Assembly (NCBI RefSeq): GCF_025602895.1
Contig: NW_026516219.1
Location: 744,001 to 808,000 of the forward strand
Source of the DNA: Polychytrium aggregatum
Lineage: Eukaryota > Chytridiomycota > Chytridiomycetes > Polychytriales
Length of the DNA: 64,000 bases
Reading direction: 5' to 3'
The translations under genes and the position numbers were made by a program. Below the pieces are notes generated by a model, which searched no databases, had not been told where the DNA came from, and saw only the letters and a list, made by a program, of their open reading frames with translations. Position 1 is the first letter of the stretch. Each line of letters begins with the position of its first letter. Shown one piece after another: positions 53,540-64,000 of the stretch.

Positions 53540-54517
53540 ATGGATCCTGCCCTCGTGGACCGCCTCCGTGCCTTGGAGGCCGAGCTCGCCGAGCTCCGGA
53601 CAGCTCGCGATGCTCCTGCCGCTGGGTACAGCGTGCAGATGCCGGACCGTTACGACGGTAACCGGCAAGGGTTCCGGGCATTCGTAAATCAGTGCAAACT
53701 GTATATACGAATGCAGCCCCACCGGTTCCCTGCTGACCCGATTAAGGTCGGATTCGTCATTAGTCTGCTCACTGGACCGGCTCTCCAGTGGGCGACTCCG
53801 ATGCTTGAGATGGGTGATCCCCGACTCAACTCTTTTGGCGATTTCCTAGAACGCTTTTCCAAAGTGTTTGACGACCCTGATCGGGCCAGGACTGCCGAGT
53901 CAGTGATCACCACACTGTCTCAGGGCAACCGCCCGTGCGCAGTCTATGCATCCGAGTTCCTTCGTATTGCCGCCGATACGACTTGGAACGACGGTGCAAA
54001 GATCTCGTTCTTCCGACTTGGCTTGTCGGATGATGTCAGAGACGAACTTTCGCGAGTTCGCCCTCTGCCACGAGATCTGGAGGAGTACATCGAGCTTTGT
54101 AACGAGCTCGATGCACGAATCCGCGAGCGCCGTCAAGAGCGCCGAAGCACGCCTGCCCGCTACCGGTCTTCCCAGTTCGCCTTTGGTTCCGCCTCCGCTG
54201 CCGTTCCCGCCATCGCTCCCGCGCCCGTCCTCGCTCCGCCGCACCCCTCCTACATTGTTTCCGAGCCCATGCAAGTGGACTCTGCCGTCTCTGGACCCCT
54301 GACCGCCGAGGAGAAACAACGCCGCCGCCGCTTTGGACTCTGCCTGTACTGTGGCAAGAAGGGCCACTTGGTACGAAACTGCCCCGTCAAGTTTGGATCT
54401 ACCAGAGCTACCGGACCGCCCCCTGGACCTCCCGGCCCGAGGATCATCCGCACCATCGTTTACGAAGATGGAGAAGTGCAAGACTTCAGTTCGGGAAACG
54501 ACCAGGCCCGGTTCTAA
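53540..54517 (+). CDS. gag: Copy G gag
   Basis: 325 aa, translation identical to copies A and I; ATG 53540 after a T13 tract and three CCCAGT units. Confidence 0.93.
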   Translation: MDPALVDRLRALEAELAELRTARDAPAAGYSVQMPDRYDGNRQGFRAFVNQCKLYIRMQPHRFPADPIKVGFVISLLTGPALQWATPMLEMGDPRLNSFGDFLERFSKVFDDPDRARTAESVITTLSQGNRPCAVYASEFLRIAADTTWNDGAKISFFRLGLSDDVRDELSRVRPLPRDLEEYIELCNELDARIRERRQERRSTPARYRSSQFAFGSASAAVPAIAPAPVLAPPHPSYIVSEPMQVDSAVSGPLTAEEKQRRRRFGLCLYCGKKGHLVRNCPVKFGSTRATGPPPGPPGPRIIRTIVYEDGEVQDFSSGNDQARF

Positions 54518-54535
54518 GTGAAGGCCTTGAACCGG
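54493..54535 (+). promoter_or_regulatory. Copy G frameshift signal
   Basis: GGGAAAC at 54493-54499 plus the 7-bp hairpin, unchanged from copy A. Confidence 0.78.
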
Positions 54536-57500
54536 AGCCGTGCCCACCGCCTTCCGAAAGTGAAGACATTGGTAAGGTGCCTTTGGTAAGTACTGGGGAA
54601 GCAGTGATGTGCGGACAGCTTCGCCTTGCCTCTGGACCGGCGGACACTCTCAGCTCTGGCATAGTACCCGTGGCACCTCTGGTGTCACTGGGAACTGCAC
54701 CTCATCCACAGGTGCAAATACCTGAGCTGTCCTGCCAACCCTCGGCAAAGTTAACTGTCTGTGCTAGCCGCAACCCTGGTGCCGAAGCTGGTACCGAACC
54801 AAAGTCTTGTGTTTCGTCTGTTCGTCGTTGCTCGTTGGTTGTTCCCGTCGCTGTTCGTCTTCCTTCTGGTGATTCTCTGTCGTGCGAAGGACTTGTCGAT
54901 TCTGGTGCCTCTGGCAACTTTATCGACGAGGACTTTGTTGCTCGACACTCTGTCCCCACCTGCTCCAAGGCTTCGCCCTTGGCAGTGGAAGGCGTGGATG
55001 GTAAGCCGCTGTCGTCTGGCCCCATCCTCCGCGAGACTGCTCCACTCGAGGTGATTCTCGGGGACGTCTCGCAACGCCTTCGGTTCGATGTGATCAGGTC
55101 TCCACATCAACCACTTATCCTTGGCTTTCCTTGGTTGCGCACCGCCGAGCCCAAGATTGTCTGGTCTCGCGGTCTTCTTTGTCTCCCTCCTTCTGTTGAT
55201 TCCGACCCCTCTCCATGCACTACTTCTCTTTCGTCTTGCTCCACTTCCTCCAATGTCACTCCCCTTCTTGATGATTCCACTCCTTTGATTGATCTAAGCT
55301 CCTCTCCTACGCTCCCACCTTCGTCTTCCCCTTCTTGTCTTGTTCCTCCCGAACCCCTTCGCTCTTCCCAAACCCCTTCTTCTGTTGTCAGTTCTCTTTC
55401 CCTCCTTGATGTACCTCCTCCTGTTGTTTGTTCTTCGGACATTGTTCAGAATAAAGTAACCGTCGAACATTATTCTGACCTTGTCCACGCCCCTCCTCTC
55501 AGCTCGGACGCTCCTCTCCGCGTCTGCAGCATTGATTACCGCTCGATGCGCGAGTCTTTGGATGCATGCAGGCATGGAACGCAACCCCTGACCATCTTTC
55601 AGGTCCATGTCCTGCCCACTGACGAGCCGAGCACTGCGACTGTCGAAGTGCCTGCGGAGTACAAGGACTTCCTGTCTGTTTTCTCTAAACAGGAAGCTGA
55701 CTCCTTGCCTCCGCATCGCCCTTATGACTGCCCCATTGACTTGGAGCCGGGCAAGTCGCCAAAGTTCGGGCCTCTGTACTCACTGTCCGAGCCCGAACTT
55801 CACGCTCTGCGTGACTATCTCGACGAGAATCTTGCCAAGGGATTCGTTCGTCCTTCGTCGTCCCCAGCAGGCTCACCAATCCTCTTCGTCAAGAAGAAGG
55901 ACGGCTCACTTCGTCTTTGCGTTGACTACCGCGCACTGAACGGTATCACGGTAAAGAACCGTTACCCTTTACCGCTGATCGGCGAGCTGCTGGACCGACT
56001 TCGAGGCGCGAAGGTGTTCACTAAGCTGGACCTTCGTGGAGCCTACAATCTGCTGCGCATCCGCTCCGGGGACGAGTGGAAGACAGCTTTCCGTACTCGA
56101 TATGGGCACTTCGAGTACTTGGTGATGCCCTTTGGGCTCACCAACGCGCCAGCGACGTTCCAGCACTTCATCAACGACGTCCTGCGCACCGAGTTGGACC
56201 AGTTCGCAATTGCGTATCTTGACGATATCTTGATCTACAGTGCTGATCCGTCGCAGCATGTAGAGCACGTCAAGCAGGTCCTCTCGAAGCTCCGAGCTGC
56301 AAAGCTGTATTGCAAGCTGGAGAAGTGCGAGTTCTCCAAAACCTCGGTCTCGTTCCTTGGTTTCATGGTCTCGCCCGAGGGCATCGGTATGGAGCGATCC
56401 AAGCTCTCTGCGATCTTGGATTGGCCCATACCGCGCAACATCTCGGATCTTCGATCCTTTGTCGGGTTTGCGAACTTCTATCGACGCTTCATCGATGGAT
56501 ACGCAAAGATCGCGGGGCCCATGACTCGGCTCTTCCGGAAGACGCATGGCTTCCAGTGGTCCCGCGAAGCCGATAAAGCATTCAGATCCTTGAAGGATGC
56601 CTTCGTTTCGGAGCCCGTTCTGGTGCATCCGGACCCATCCAAGCCGTTCGTCGTAGAGTCAGATGCGTCGGACTTTGCGCTTGGATGCGTGCTCTCCCAG
56701 CGGGGTGCTGATGATCGCCTTCATCCTTGCTCGTTCCATTCGCGGACACTCTCGAATGCTGAACGTAACTACAGCATATACGAGAAAGAGCTGTTGGCGA
56801 TCAAGGAGGCTTTCGAGGCGTGGCGACACTACCTCGAAGGCGCCCAGCATCCCGTTGCCGTTCTGACCGATCACAAGAACTTGGAGTACCTGGCAACGGC
56901 TCGCATCCTAAACCAGCGTCATGCACGGTGGTCCCAGTTCTTGTCTCGGTTCGACATCCGCATCCAGTACCGTCCTGGTGCGAGGAACGGCAAGGCCGAT
57001 GCCCTGTCTCGTCGCTCGGACTACATCCCTTCGTCGGCCTCCGTGTCGAGGGATCCGCCTCTGCTTCTCGATCCTGCCGCGGTGATACGCGTGCTCCGAA
57101 GCAGAGACGCCCGCTCTTCGGTTGCAAGTCGCAGTGACCCTGTGGATTTGCTGCAGCTCATAGCCGAAGAGCAGGCTCGGGATCCCGGTCTAGACAAATA
57201 CCGTCGTGACCCGAAGTTCGTCTGGAATGGCCAGTACCTCACCTTCCAGAACAGGATTGTGGTCCCAGAGTCGTGCCGAGTTCCGGCGCTCAAGTCGTGC
57301 CATGACCCAGTCGCTGTGGGTCATCCAGGCATCCGACGGACTCTGGCTCTGGTATCGCGACAGTTTTGGTGGCAAACCTATCGGAAAGATGTCAAAGAGT
57401 ACGTCTCGACGTGCGACACCTGTGCACGCTCGAAAGCTCCGCGACACAAGCCGTTTGGGTTCCTGTTGCCACTCCAGACAGCCGATCGACCCTGGGGGAC

Positions 57501-58599
57501 ACTGACCATGGACTTTATCACTGATCTGCCAAAGTCCAAGGGTCACACCTGCATCTTTGTGGTGGTATGCAGCCTCACAAAGATGGCACACTTTATGTCC
57601 TGGCGTTCACTGCCGTCGGCGGAGGAGACTGCGTCACTGTTCCTCGACAATGTCTTTCGTCTCCATGGCCTCCCCGACACAGTGGTTTCAGACCGAGGAA
57701 GTCAGTTCACCTCTCGGTTCTGGAAGGCACTCTGCACGCAGCTCGGGATCCAAACCAGTCTGTCCACGGCCTTCCATCCCCAGACCGATGGACAGACTGA
57801 GAGGGTCAACCAGGTCATCAACCAATACCTGCGCTGTTACACGTCGTATCAGCAAGATGACTGGGCCGAGCTGCTGCCGTTGGCCGAGTTCTCTTACAAT
57901 AACCTCGAGAACTCGTCAACACATGCCTCGCCATTCTTGGCAACCTATGGGTTCCACCCAAGGTTCGAAGTCCCCGTTGTCGCTGGCGGCCCTGATGTTC
58001 CCTCTGCCACGGAGAGGGTTGAACATCTCCAGCGGAACCTGGCACTGTTGAAGGAGAATCTTGAGAAGGCAAAGTCTGACTACAAGCACTTCTCAGATCT
58101 CCGGAGGTCCCAGGCTCCCGACTTGCGTCCGGGCGATCAAGTCTGGGTGCTGACTCGTAACATCAGCACCACTCGCCCAAGCAAGAAGCTGGATTACCAG
58201 AGGATTGGACCATTCACCATCCTCGAGGCCGTCGGGACATTGGCTTTCCGCCTGGACTTGCCAAAGGACATAAAGGTGCACCCGGTGTTCCATGTGTCTC
58301 TTCTTGAGCCCTACAAGAAGAACTCGCTTCCGGGTCGGGTGCAAGCGCCGCCCCCTGCGGTGGTCATCGATGGGAACTTGGAGTGGGAGGTCGAAGAGAT
58401 CTTAGACTCCAAGTTCGTGCGCGGAAAGCTGCACTATCTCATCGATTGGAAAGGCTACCCGGTCACCGATCGAAGTTGGGAGCCCGCCGACATTGTCTTT
58501 GCCCCAACGGTGGCCGCGGAGTACCACCGACGCTACCCAGACAAGCCTGGCCCCAGGAGAACTCAAGATGGAACACGCCGTAGTTTAAGGAGGAGATAG
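54493..58599 (+). CDS. pol: Copy G pol
   Basis: 1368 codons in the -1 frame, no disruption, residue sequence the same as copies A and I; its stop TAG touches the 3' LTR. Confidence 0.93.
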   Translation, partial: GKRPGPVLSEGLEPEPCPPPSESEDIGKVPLVSTGEAVMCGQLRLASGPADTLSSGIVPVAPLVSLGTAPHPQVQIPELSCQPSAKLTVCASRNPGAEAGTEPKSCVSSVRRCSLVVPVAVRLPSGDSLSCEGLVDSGASGNFIDEDFVARHSVPTCSKASPLAVEGVDGKPLSSGPILRETAPLEVILGDVSQRLRFDVIRSPHQPLILGFPWLRTAEPKIVWSRGLLCLPPSVDSDPSPCTTSLSSCSTSSNVTPLLDDSTPLIDLSSSPTLPPSSSPSCLVPPEPLRSSQTPSSVVSSLSLLDVPPPVVCSSDIVQNKVTVEHYSDLVHAPPLSSDAPLRVCSIDYRSMRESLDACRHGTQPLTIFQVHVLPTDEPSTATVEVPAEYKDFLSVFSKQEADSLPPHRPYDCPIDLEPGKSPKFGPLYSLSEPELHALRDYLDENLAKGFVRPSSSPAGSPILFVKKKDGSLRLCVDYRALNGITVKNRYPLPLIGELLDRLRGAKVFTKLDLRGAYNLLRIRSGDEWKTAFRTRYGHFEYLVMPFGLTNAPATFQHFINDVLRTELDQFAIAYLDDILIYSADPSQHVEHVKQVLSKLRAAKLYCKLEKCEFSKTSVSFLGFMVSPEGIGMERSKLSAILDWPIPRNISDLRSFVGFANFYRRFIDGYAKIAGPMTRLFRKTHGFQWSREADKAFRSLKDAFVSEPVLVHPDPSKPFVVESDASDFALGCVLSQRGADDRLHPCSFHSRTLSNAERNYSIYEKELLAIKEAFEAWRHYLEGAQHPVAVLTDHKNLEYLATARILNQRHARWSQFLSRFDIRIQYRPGARNGKADALSRRSDYIPSSASVSRDPPLLLDPAAVIRVLRSRDARSSVASRSDPVDLLQLIAEEQARDPGLDKYRRDPKFVWNGQYLTFQNRIVVPESCRVPALKSCHDPVAVGHPGIRRTLALVSRQFWWQTYRKDVKEYVSTCDTCARSKAPRHKPFGFLLPLQTADRPWGTLTMDFITDLPKSKGHTCIFVVVCSLTKMAHFMSWRSLPSAEETASLFLDNVFRLHGLPDTVVSDRGSQFTSRFWKALCTQLGIQTSLSTAFHPQTDGQTERVNQVINQYLRCYTSYQQDDWAELLPLAEFSYNNLENSSTHASPFLATYGFHPRFEVPVVAGGPDVPSATERVEHLQRNLALLKENLEKAKSDYKHFSDLRRSQAPDLRPGDQVWVLTRNISTTRPSKKLDYQRIGPFTILEAVGTLAFRLDLPKDIKVHPVFHVSLLEPYKKNSLPGRVQAPPPAVVIDGNLEWEVEEILDSKFVRGKLHYLIDWKGYPVTDRSWEPADIVFAPTVAAEYHRRYPDKPGPRRTQDGTRRSLRRR

Positions 58600-59018
58600 T
58601 GTGATGACCAGCATCACAACGGACCAATGAGATTGTCCCGCATGCTCTCGCCCTCCGCACCAATCATGAGTCCCCACGTGTTTGTTTGCCCCCATGCATG
58701 AGCACGCGCCGTTGCCACCCGCGTCTACTGGTTTCCTGCCTCCCCCACCGCTCGGCACATGTCCCCGGGCTGTGCCAAGCCTCTCTCGCTTGCACACCAG
58801 CCACTCTCGCACCCCCTTCTCGCTTCTCTGTGATGCTCCACCCTTCTCGCCCACTTTTGCCCCTCGACCTTCTCCCGGTCTATAAATAGCCCTGCATGTC
58901 TGAGCCTATGTTGAACACCAGTTCGAACAAAACTTGTTCTTTGGTGTTCGGGGCTAAAAGCTAATAAAGCTCATACCAAGCACTTGGTCTTCGTCCTTGC
59001 GCTTGTTCACTCCTTACA
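58600..59018 (+). repeat. Copy G 3' LTR (419 bp)
   Basis: Apparently identical to its 5' LTR; followed by GTTCC, where copy C resumes. Confidence 0.93.
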
Positions 59019-59804
59019 GTTCCCGACCGCCCCTGGACCAGCATGTCCATGGATCTCATCACGCATCTACCGACGACCAAGTTGGACCACGATGCAATCG
59101 CTGTCTTTGTCGACAGGTTCAGCAAGATGGCACACTTTGTGCCGTGCCAGACGACATGCTCCGCGCCTGACCTTGCACTGCTGTTCTTCAAGCATGTGTT
59201 CAAGCACCACGGCCTCCCAAAGTCCATCGTCAGTGATCGAGACCCCCGATTCACCTCCTTGTTTTGGACAAGTCTGTTCGACCATCTCGGCACCAAGCTG
59301 AACATGTCAACCTCGCACCACCAACAAACGGATGGACAGTCCGAGCGGACGATCCGCACCCTCGAGCAATACCTGAGGACATACGCCTCGACCAGCCAAG
59401 ACGACTGGGACATACAGCTGAGTCATGCAGAGTTTGCATACAACACCGCCAAGTCGAGCACAACTGGCTTGAGCCCCTTTGAGGCGCTCTACGGATTCCA
59501 GCCTGATGTTCCCACCTCCTTGACACTGACCGAGTCCACGGCTGGATTGCCTCCCAAACCAAGTGCCTTTGTCAAAGATCATCAAGTCCGACACAAGATG
59601 ATCGCCGACGCGCTCACGGATGCGCAACAAGTGATGGCGAAGTACTACGACCGCCGACACCAGGATGTCTCCTTTGAAGTTGGAGACCTTGTCTACCTGG
59701 ACGCCGACAACATCAAGGTCCCCGAAGCCCAGTCAAAGAAGTTGTTGCCCAAGTACCGAGGACCGTTCAAGATAGCGGCCCGACCCAGTCCCCTCAACTA
59801 CCTG
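59019..59804 (+). pseudogene. pol: Copy C pol fragment: integrase core
   Basis: Continues copy C integrase ([26 protein letters not shown]) to PSPLNYL, where copy H inserted in reverse orientation. The chromodomain of C is not in the window. Confidence 0.9.
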
Positions 59805-60114
59805 TGTAACGTCCACTACTGGGACGTTGGGGCAAGACGGGGAGGGAGGGGGTACAAGACAAGACAGGACGGGGCAGAACAGGGCGGTGCTAGGCTACTC
59901 TAGCGGACGGGTGAGCTCGGGGAGCACTTACGTTTATTCACGATAAAACCGAACTCCAGACAAACGGGGGGGAACGGGGGCAACCCGCAGGTATACCCTG
60001 CGGTGGCCTGCCTGCGGTGCGTGAAAACGCAAAGCGCAGCACAGGTCACGACCCACTGCGCCGCGCAGTACGCGCAGTACGCGCAGCACAGCGTCGGAGA
60101 TACCATCTCCTACA
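59805..60114 (-). repeat. Copy H 3' LTR (310 bp)
   Basis: Family 3 LTR with one extra G in a poly-G run (seven instead of six, about 59966-59972). Confidence 0.93.
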
Positions 60115-60123
60115 CTCCCACAC

Positions 60124-63100
60124 TTAAGAAGGCTTCCTGCGAGGAGCCCTGCGTGTGCTCTTTATTTGGGGCTCCTCGAGGTGTTTACCGTATTTACTCA
60201 GCTCCTCGGGTGCATGGGACAAGTCCTCCAGTGTTTGCCATGTGTTGCCCGAGTGTGGGTAACCAACCCACTTGACATAAAACCGAAGTGACCCATCAGC
60301 CACTTTCTTGTGCCTCACGATCCTTTCGACTTCATATTCTTGAGTATAGTATTGTCCGAGGTCGTCTTCCAGTGGTGCGTCGTCCGGGACACCTTCGTCG
60401 GCGTCGGGGAACTGTGCTGGACTGCGGGTCGTGTGGCGACGCAGCTTGGACACATGGAAGACAGGATGGAGCTTGCTTCCAGGTGGCAAGTCCAACAGGT
60501 AGTTGAGGGGACTGGGTCGGGCCGCTATCTTGAACGGTCCTCGGTACTTGGGCAACAACTTCTTTGACTGGGCTTCGGGGACCTTGATGTTGTCGGCGTC
60601 CAGGTAGACAAGGTCTCCAACTTCAAAGGAGACATCCTGGTGTCGGCGGTCGTAGTACTTCGCCATCACTTGTTGCGCATCCGTGAGCGCGTCGGCGATC
60701 ATCTTGTGTCGGACTTGATGATCTTTGACAAAGGCACTTGGTTTGGGAGGCAATCCAGCCGTGGACTCGGTCAGTGTCAAGGAGGTGGGAACATCAGGCT
60801 GGAATCCGTAGAGCGCCTCAAAGGGGCTCAAGCCAGTTGTGCTCGACTTGGCGGTGTTGTATGCAAACTCTGCATGACTCAGCTGTATGTCCCAGTCGTC
60901 TTGGCTGGTCGAGGCGTATGTCCTCAGGTATTGCTCGAGGGTGCGGATCGTCCGCTCGGACTGTCCATCCGTTTGTTGGTGGTGCGAGGTTGACATGTTC
61001 AGCTTGGTGCCGAGATGGTCGAACAGACTTGTCCAAAACAAGGAGGTGAATCGGGGGTCTCGATCACTGACGATGGACTTTGGGAGGCCGTGGTGCTTGA
61101 ACACATGCTTGAAGAACAGCAGTGCAAGGTCAGGCGCGGAGCATGTCGTCTGGCACGGCACAAAGTGTGCCATCTTGCTGAACCTGTCGACAAAGACAGC
61201 GATTGCATCGTGGTCCAACTTGGTCGTCGGTAGATGCGTGATGAGATCCATGGACATGCTGGTCCAGGGGCGGTCGGGAACAGGCAGGGGTTGCAGCAAT
61301 CCTTGCTCTCGGGTCGTGCGTGACTTGACCATCTTGCAGGTATGGCAGGACTCGATGTACTTCTCGACGGTGCGCTTCATTCCAGGCCAGTATGCGACTT
61401 TGGCCAGTCGGTCGTATGTCTTCTCGACTCCAAAGTGTCCAGCGAGGGGCGAGTCGTGGACCTCTTGGAGCAACTTGGTCTTCAACGACGGAATGTCCGG
61501 CACACAGACACGGCTGTCCTTCTTCAGGAGGAGCAGGCCATCACGCACTGTGTACTCGGATGATTCGTCGTCCTTGGGGAGCTTAGACACCTTTCGGAAC
61601 AGTTCTCCGAACTGTTTGTCGTTGGCGATGTTGTCTCGGACAACATCCAGCATCGTGTTGTCGACACTGACAGTCGACTCGTACAGTGACGCCAATTGGT
61701 AGTCGGGGCGTCGGGACAGTGCGTCAGGCACCACATTGAGTTTGCCTTTCTGGTATACAACCTCGTAGTTGTACTCGGCGAGGAACTCCATCCATCGCGC
61801 TTGGCGTCGGCTCAGGTTCTTCTTGGTGTCGAGGTAACGCAGTGACTGGTGGTCCGTCACAATCTTGAAGGGCTTGGCGGTACCGTGGAGGTACACTCGG
61901 AACTTCTGCAGCGCGTAGATGATCGCAAGCTGCTCCTTCTCGTGCACGGGATAGTTGATCTCGTGTTGGGACAGTTTGCGCGACTCGAAGGCAACGGGCC
62001 TTCCCTCCTGCATCAAAACAGCTCCCACCGCAAAGTCGGAGGCGTCGGTGTGCACGGAGACATCCGTGTTCGGGTCGAACACAGCGAGGACAGGAGCGTT
62101 CGTCAAGGCGTGCTTGAGGGTCTCGAACGCTTGGCGTTGTGGGTGGTCCCACACGAAGGGGCACTCTTTGCGGAGTAGGTCTGTGAGTGGACCGGCAGTG
62201 CGCGCCAGATCGGGGATGAATCGGCGGTAGTAGTTGACGAGACCGAGAAACGACTGCACGTCAGAGACGCATGCGAGCGGCGGCCACTCGACCACAGACT
62301 TGACCTTGGCGGGGTCGACTTCGATTCCTCTTCCTGAGACAACGTGTCCCAGGAACGGGACTTGATTCTTGAAGAACTCACACTTGGACAGTTTGGCATA
62401 CAACTTGTGCTCGCGTAGCTTGGCCAGCACGCGGGCGACATGACCTTCATGGGTCGCTTCATCCTTGCTGTACACAAGGATATCATCCAGGTACACGATG
62501 ACAGAGTTGTCGAGCTCTTGGCGGAACACATCGTTCATCAGCTGCATGAACGTGGCAGGTGCGTTCGTCAATCCGAACGGCAGCACTAGGAACTCGTACA
62601 GTCCGTAGCGAGTCCTGAAGGCGGTCTTGTGGACATCATCCTCGTGGATGCGGATCTGATGGTAGCCTGAGCGGAGGTCTATCTTGCTAAAGACCTTTGC
62701 TCCACTCAGACGATCCATCAACTCGTCGATCCTGGGCAACGGGTAGGTGTTCTTGATGGTCTGTTTGTTTAGTGCGCGATAGTCGACGCACATCCTGAGA
62801 TCACCTTCTTTCTTCTTGACAAAGAGCACTGGTGCACCATACGGTGACTGGCTCGGGCGGATGAACCCATGGGCGAGGAGGTCATCCAACTGGCGCTTGA
62901 GTTCGTCCATCTCCGTCAGCGACAGTTGGTACGTCGGTCTTGACGGAGGCGACGAGCCTGGTTCGATGTCGATGCGATGATCGACGGTGCGTTGGGGTGG
63001 CAGGCATTGTGGCAACTGGTCGGGGAATACGTCCTTGTACTCGTCGAGCAGCTTGGTCACCACAGGCGGGGGACCGGGACCGGCTTGGTCGGTGTCGTCG

Positions 63101-64000
63101 ACCTCACGCACGACACAGAGGAACGACGTGTCCTTCTTGATCAGCCTCTTGAATTGCATGGCTGAGAGGAGAGGTGGCATGTTGGGTGAGGCCATGCCCT
63201 GCAGGACAATGTCAGGGCCAACACGGACAGTGCGGCCTTTCCAGTCGACGACTGGAGTCGGCTCGGCACGAGCAAGCCAGCTCATGCCGAGGATGGCATC
63301 GAACTTGGTGTCGATCACTTGGAACAACAGGACAGGATGGTACTTGGGATGGAGGGCCACTCGCAGGACCACTTGGTGTGTGCACTGCTGCACACGATCG
63401 TCTGCAAGCGCCACACTCATCGGCGACTTCTTCTTGGTTGCATGTATGTTGAGCTCCTGGAGCAAGCGTCTGCTGACAAAGTTGCAGCTTGCTCCAGAGT
63501 CCACCATCATTCGGACGGTGTGACCTTGGACGGTGGCAGGGAGGTACAGCAGGGACTCTTCATGGTCCTCCTGCACAGCCTCCTGCACCATGACTTGACT
63601 TGGGGGAACGGGCGACACTTGGTCTTGGTTGGCTTCATCACGGCCACTCGGACATTTTGGATAGGGTTCGGCCATTGCGGGGGCCTGCGGCGTCAGCACG
63701 CCATTGCACACGACGTCCACGGCTTGCGGACACATGTCGGAAGCATCCGACACACACGACTTGACAGGGGTGAGGGCACAGGCGGTCCTGTCCCTCAAGG
63801 GTTCTTGATTTTCTTTTTTGTTTTGGTTTTCAATTTTGGTTTTCTCTTCACGTTCGTGGAGAGGCAGGCGGCTTGCGCCACCATGCACCTCTCGCACGAC
63901 GCACAACACTTGGTTTGTTTCTCCTTCGGGGGAGGGGGCGAGGTGAACTTCCTCTGGAGACGCGTGGACTGCATTGAGCAATCCACGGCGTTGGTCTCCT
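60124..64000 (-). CDS. pol: Copy H pol, nearly complete (5' end outside window)
   Basis: Uninterrupted family 3 pol on the minus strand: protease [23 protein letters not shown], RNase [11 protein letters not shown], integrase zinc region and D, D-x35-E core, and chromodomain. From D's pol length of 3918 nt, the slippery site would fall at about 64035-64041, just outside. No stop or frameshift was seen, so this copy may be functional if its missing part is intact. Confidence 0.92.
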   Translation of the reverse strand, partial: GDQRRGLLNAVHASPEEVHLAPSPEGETNQVLCVVREVHGGASRLPLHEREEKTKIENQNKKENQEPLRDRTACALTPVKSCVSDASDMCPQAVDVVCNGVLTPQAPAMAEPYPKCPSGRDEANQDQVSPVPPSQVMVQEAVQEDHEESLLYLPATVQGHTVRMMVDSGASCNFVSRRLLQELNIHATKKKSPMSVALADDRVQQCTHQVVLRVALHPKYHPVLLFQVIDTKFDAILGMSWLARAEPTPVVDWKGRTVRVGPDIVLQGMASPNMPPLLSAMQFKRLIKKDTSFLCVVREVDDTDQAGPGPPPVVTKLLDEYKDVFPDQLPQCLPPQRTVDHRIDIEPGSSPPSRPTYQLSLTEMDELKRQLDDLLAHGFIRPSQSPYGAPVLFVKKKEGDLRMCVDYRALNKQTIKNTYPLPRIDELMDRLSGAKVFSKIDLRSGYHQIRIHEDDVHKTAFRTRYGLYEFLVLPFGLTNAPATFMQLMNDVFRQELDNSVIVYLDDILVYSKDEATHEGHVARVLAKLREHKLYAKLSKCEFFKNQVPFLGHVVSGRGIEVDPAKVKSVVEWPPLACVSDVQSFLGLVNYYRRFIPDLARTAGPLTDLLRKECPFVWDHPQRQAFETLKHALTNAPVLAVFDPNTDVSVHTDASDFAVGAVLMQEGRPVAFESRKLSQHEINYPVHEKEQLAIIYALQKFRVYLHGTAKPFKIVTDHQSLRYLDTKKNLSRRQARWMEFLAEYNYEVVYQKGKLNVVPDALSRRPDYQLASLYESTVSVDNTMLDVVRDNIANDKQFGELFRKVSKLPKDDESSEYTVRDGLLLLKKDSRVCVPDIPSLKTKLLQEVHDSPLAGHFGVEKTYDRLAKVAYWPGMKRTVEKYIESCHTCKMVKSRTTREQGLLQPLPVPDRPWTSMSMDLITHLPTTKLDHDAIAVFVDRFSKMAHFVPCQTTCSAPDLALLFFKHVFKHHGLPKSIVSDRDPRFTSLFWTSLFDHLGTKLNMSTSHHQQTDGQSERTIRTLEQYLRTYASTSQDDWDIQLSHAEFAYNTAKSSTTGLSPFEALYGFQPDVPTSLTLTESTAGLPPKPSAFVKDHQVRHKMIADALTDAQQVMAKYYDRRHQDVSFEVGDLVYLDADNIKVPEAQSKKLLPKYRGPFKIAARPSPLNYLLDLPPGSKLHPVFHVSKLRRHTTRSPAQFPDADEGVPDDAPLEDDLGQYYTQEYEVERIVRHKKVADGSLRFYVKWVGYPHSGNTWQTLEDLSHAPEELSKYGKHLEEPQIKSTRRAPRRKPS

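Larger units (their letters stand above)
52944..59018 (+). mobile_element. Copy G: complete family 1 chromovirus, 6075 bp
   Basis: Plus orientation inside copy C pol, target duplication GTTCC (52939-52943 and 59019-59023), same length and pol translation as A and I. Confidence 0.95.
29063..59804 (+). mobile_element. Copy C: family 3 chromovirus, fragmented by D, G and H
   Basis: Pieces: 29063-30271 (5' LTR, leader, most of gag), 52512-52943 and 59019-59804 (pol). About 2355 bp corresponding to the gag end through RNase H are missing between the first two pieces, at the position of copy D. G inserted at 52944 (GTTCC duplicated) and H at 59805. Its 3' LTR must lie beyond the window. Confidence 0.85.
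59805..64000 (-). mobile_element. Copy H: family 3 chromovirus, runs off the window
   Basis: Minus orientation; 3' LTR and almost all of pol are present, gag and 5' LTR lie beyond 64000. It contains the integrase that copy F has lost, which makes it the reference for that deletion. Confidence 0.92.

Overview
The window looks like nuclear DNA of an early-diverging, possibly zoosporic (chytrid-like) fungus. The left third carries intron-rich fungal genes with short GT-AG introns, including an ERMES subunit (Mdm10), a mitochondrial i-AAA protease (Yme1), the Pol II elongation factor Elf1 and a URI/Bud27 prefoldin. Assignment to a phylum is inference; no rRNA or other marker is present.

1-14919 holds six host genes: yme1 (548-3707, +, six exons), a seven-transmembrane protein (4640-5608, -), a coiled-coil protein (6571-7905, -, five exons), elf1 (8238-8937, -, three exons), a URI1/Bud27-like gene (9328-12030, +, seven exons) and mdm10 (13449-14919, -, four exons). 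Exon models were built from reading-frame phase, splice consensus and family motifs; every model sums to a multiple of three. elf1 and the URI-like gene diverge from a 391-bp gap.

15363-17520 is a dead, 5'-truncated non-LTR (LINE) element whose reverse transcriptase has lost its YADD box. 17521-19583 is low in genes and includes a fragment of an LTR element on the minus strand.

19584-64000 is one uninterrupted nest of Ty3/gypsy chromoviruses: nine insertions from three families, reaching five levels deep (B contains C, C contains D, D contains F, F contains I). Family 1 (A, B, G, I) has 419-bp LTRs and 6075-bp full copies. Family 2 (E) has 791-bp LTRs and is 6404 bp. Family 3 (C, D, F, H) has 309-bp LTRs and is 5467 bp with nested insertions removed. 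Five insertions show 5-bp target duplications (ACCAA, GCCCG, CGTCG, TGAGT, GTTCC). All three families encode gag with a zinc knuckle and pol ordered protease, RT, RNase H, integrase, chromodomain.

The most interesting signals are RNA-level. (i) All three families carry an in-frame GGGAAAC or GGGAAAT heptamer at the gag end, followed by a perfect hairpin that contains the gag stop, with pol in the -1 frame: a textbook -1 ribosomal frameshift design. (ii) Families 1 and 2 have no tRNA-like primer site. The 12 nt just after the 5' LTR are exactly complementary to 12 nt in the LTR that begin 39 nt downstream of TATAAATA in both families, implying Tf1-like self-priming. Family 3 instead has a TGG-type tRNA primer site. 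(iii) Family 1 has a 10-nt U5-leader complementarity bracketing the primer site, and family 2 has four short stem-loops in U5. (iv) Copy F is an in-frame integrase-deletion derivative, and copy D sits between non-matching flanks that suggest recombination.
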